This document shows, one piece after another, positions 6,750 to 7,545 of a stretch of DNA of 7,545 nt (its first letter is position 1; every line of letters begins with the position of its first letter). The stretch covers positions 1 through 7,545 of the forward strand of contig CAYTFZ010000112.1 in NCBI GenBank assembly GCA_964437215.1, given 5' to 3'. The notes under the pieces are model-generated. The model saw only the letters and a list, made by a program, of their open reading frames with translations, was not told where the DNA came from and did not search any database. This DNA is from JAAYAN01 sp964437215. GTDB lineage: Bacteria > Bacteroidota > Ignavibacteria > Ignavibacteriales > Melioribacteraceae. The translations under genes and the position numbers were made by a program.

Positions 6750-6781
6750 CAAAAATAGAGAAAAGCTTATGCATTTGTCAA
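6750..6781 (-). promoter_or_regulatory. Promoter of the trp operon
   Basis: TTGACA (6781-6776) matches a perfect -35 box, with TATTTT (6757-6752) 18 bases downstream. The same bases also fit the Bacteroidota type: TTG, 21 bases, then TATTTTTG (6757-6750), matching TAnnTTTG. Either reading puts the transcription start near 6746, about four bases before the leader ATG. AT-rich sequence lies upstream of the -35. Confidence 0.7.
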
Positions 6782-6822
6782 GAGAAAATTTTAATTTGAT
6801 AAAAAATTGCACTGAAAAGTTG

Positions 6823-6864
6823 TTGAGATTAATGTTTGAGATTAAGAAAAACTACAATGAGATT
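6823..6864 (+). repeat. Short direct repeats between the divergent promoters
   Basis: TTGAGATTAA occurs exactly at 6823-6832 and 6836-6845 (13-base period). Its core TGAGATT recurs at 6858-6864. The copies lie just before the -33 element of the toxin-antitoxin promoter. They could be binding sites for the antitoxin or another regulator, or chance repetition in AT-rich DNA. Confidence 0.5.
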
Positions 6865-6866
6865 GT

Positions 6867-6897
6867 TTTGAAAAATAGAATTATATCTGTATTTTTG
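6867..6897 (+). promoter_or_regulatory. Promoter of the toxin-antitoxin pair, Bacteroidota type
   Basis: TTTG (6867-6870), 19 bases, then TATTTTTG (6890-6897) fits the Bacteroidota consensus TTTG / TAnnTTTG at standard spacing. Transcription would start around 6901-6905, some 16-20 bases before the antitoxin ATG. The -7 octamer is identical to the one in the divergent trp promoter. Confidence 0.6.
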
Positions 6898-6920
6898 AAT
6901 AATATAAAACGAGCTTGAAA

Positions 6921-7148
6921 ATGAACAAAGACAGAATTATAGAAGATATAAATAAACTTAGCATTGCCGAAAAACTTTTTGTCATTGGGGAAATATGGGA
7001 CAATATTAATGCCGGACAAAAGGATTTACCAGTAACTGAATGTCAGAAAATAGAGCTAAAGGAAAGACTGGAAAATTATGAGGCTGGAAAAGAAAAAACA
7101 AAAGAATGGAGTGAAGTTAAAGAAAAAATAAGAAATAGATATGAATAA
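6921..7148 (+). CDS. Antitoxin, addiction module component family (PF09720/TIGR02574-like)
   Basis: A 75-residue, highly charged, mostly helical protein without signal or membrane segment. The pattern suggests the small antitoxin family that pairs with ParE/RelE-type toxins: an N-terminal helix with LSIAEKLFVIGEIWDNI, the middle LPVTECQKIELKERLENYEAG, and the C-terminal WSEVKEKIRNRY. It is expected to bind and neutralise the protein encoded next. The frame is also open from a TTG at 6915, but the ATG at 6921 is the ordinary start. The upstream GAG is a weak ribosome binding site. The last eight bases overlap the toxin gene, as is usual for coupled expression. Assignment rests on sequence pattern and partner; DNA binding by this family is less certain. 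Confidence 0.88.
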   Translation: MNKDRIIEDINKLSIAEKLFVIGEIWDNINAGQKDLPVTECQKIELKERLENYEAGKEKTKEWSEVKEKIRNRYE

Positions 7149-7437
7149 AAATGTTGTAATCAGTTCCAGGGCAGAATTGGAAATAACTGAGGCAATCGAG
7201 TGGTATGAAAAAATAGAAAAAAGTTTAGGTCTTTCATTCCTTGATAATTTAGATCAGGCAATATCAGCAGTAATAAAAAATCCCGAAATGTATCCGGTAA
7301 TATTTAAAAATGTAAGAAGAATATTGATAAAAAAATTTCCATACAGTATTTTTTATCACTTAACAAAAAATGAAATTGTAGTGCTTGCCGTATTTCACGA
7401 AAAGAGAAACCCAACCAATTGGAATAAAGCAAATTAG
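7141..7437 (+). CDS. ParE/RelE-superfamily toxin (plasmid stabilization type)
   Basis: A 98-residue protein with the compact ParE/RelE fold pattern: an N-terminal strand, then the helix with AELEITEAIEWYEKIEKSLGLSFLDNLDQAI, the segment NPEMYPVIFKNVRRILIKKFPYSIFYHL, and the C-terminal strand VVLAVFHEKRNPTNW. The FPY-I-Y and H-KR-P--W signatures are typical of the PF05016-like group. Members either cleave mRNA at the ribosome (RelE) or poison gyrase (ParE); the sequence alone does not say which. Its ATG lies inside the antitoxin gene (8-base overlap) with no good ribosome binding site, favouring translational coupling. Base composition is about 29% GC by hand count, against about 48% in parts of trpB, consistent with but not proving recent acquisition. 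The gene looks intact. Confidence 0.9.
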   Translation: MNKNVVISSRAELEITEAIEWYEKIEKSLGLSFLDNLDQAISAVIKNPEMYPVIFKNVRRILIKKFPYSIFYHLTKNEIVVLAVFHEKRNPTNWNKAN

Positions 7438-7545
7438 GTTTAATTATAAAGGAAATAGGGATTAAAAATGACTTACAAACCGAGTATTCTAAACCTGACT
7501 TAAAGCTCATAGATAAAAACGATAAAACCATTTTTCCCATTTGCC
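7438..7545 (+). other. Right-edge stretch with no supported gene
   Basis: No terminator hairpin, RNA gene or convincing ORF is seen. An ATG at 7468 with purine-rich sequence upstream gives only 11 codons. A second frame is open from 7428 to the window edge but has no ordinary start codon. It might be the degraded start of another gene or chance. Confidence 0.4.

Noticed and set aside
6601..6760. T-box or tryptophan-responsive riboswitch-like leader
   Set aside because: The leader is too short for a T-box and I see no T-box core sequence. The Trp-codon ORF with overlapping pairings explains the leader better.
7304..7540. 78-codon minus-strand frame at the right edge
   Set aside because: Mostly antisense to the toxin gene, with low-complexity hydrophobic translation and no ribosome binding site or family pattern.
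1..7545. CRISPR array, tRNA, rRNA, insertion sequence or phage genes
   Set aside because: No regularly spaced repeats, cloverleaf-like sequences, transposase motifs or terminal inverted repeats were seen on either strand.

Overview
The window is a nearly complete tryptophan biosynthesis operon on the minus strand (positions 6781 down to 1), with a small toxin-antitoxin pair diverging from it on the plus strand (6921-7437). Reading in the direction of transcription, the operon is leader peptide, trpE, trpG, trpD, trpC, trpF, a DAHP synthase (aroF type), trpB, trpA. The genes are tightly packed: they overlap by 20, 4 and 1 bases, abut, or are separated by 2 or 12 bases. Together they cover entry into the shikimate pathway (DAHP synthase) and every step from chorismate to tryptophan. 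trpA runs off the left edge of the window.

The most interesting element is upstream of trpE and too short for a routine gene call. It is a 25-codon leader ORF (6742-6665) with four Trp codons in a five-codon stretch (residues 13-17, WLWWW). A strong intrinsic terminator (6638-6601) follows just before trpE. A 9-base segment covering the leader's last codons and stop codon is perfectly complementary to the loop and 3' arm of that terminator. This is the layout of a ribosome-mediated transcription attenuator. The trp promoter seems to start transcription only a few bases before the leader ATG, and no Shine-Dalgarno sequence precedes it.

A run of exactly 100 Ns (2549-2648) removes most of trpF and the start of the DAHP synthase gene. 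The missing coding sequence is much longer than 100 bases, so the run is a scaffold placeholder rather than a measured distance, and reading frames drawn through it are meaningless.

Organism: protein style, moderate GC (roughly 40-48% in the trp genes by hand count of a few lines), and two divergent promoters that both carry TATTTTTG (fitting the Bacteroidota TAnnTTTG element) suggest the Bacteroidota/Chlorobiota (FCB) group. Clear Shine-Dalgarno sequences before trpE, trpG, trpB and trpA are unlike typical Bacteroidia, so an Ignavibacteria-like lineage is my best guess. This is inference. The 100-N join suggests a draft or metagenome assembly.

The right end holds an AT-rich (about 29% GC in the toxin gene) antitoxin/toxin pair of the PF09720 plus ParE/RelE type with its own promoter. 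Short direct repeats lie just upstream of that promoter. The last ~108 bases contain no gene I can support.
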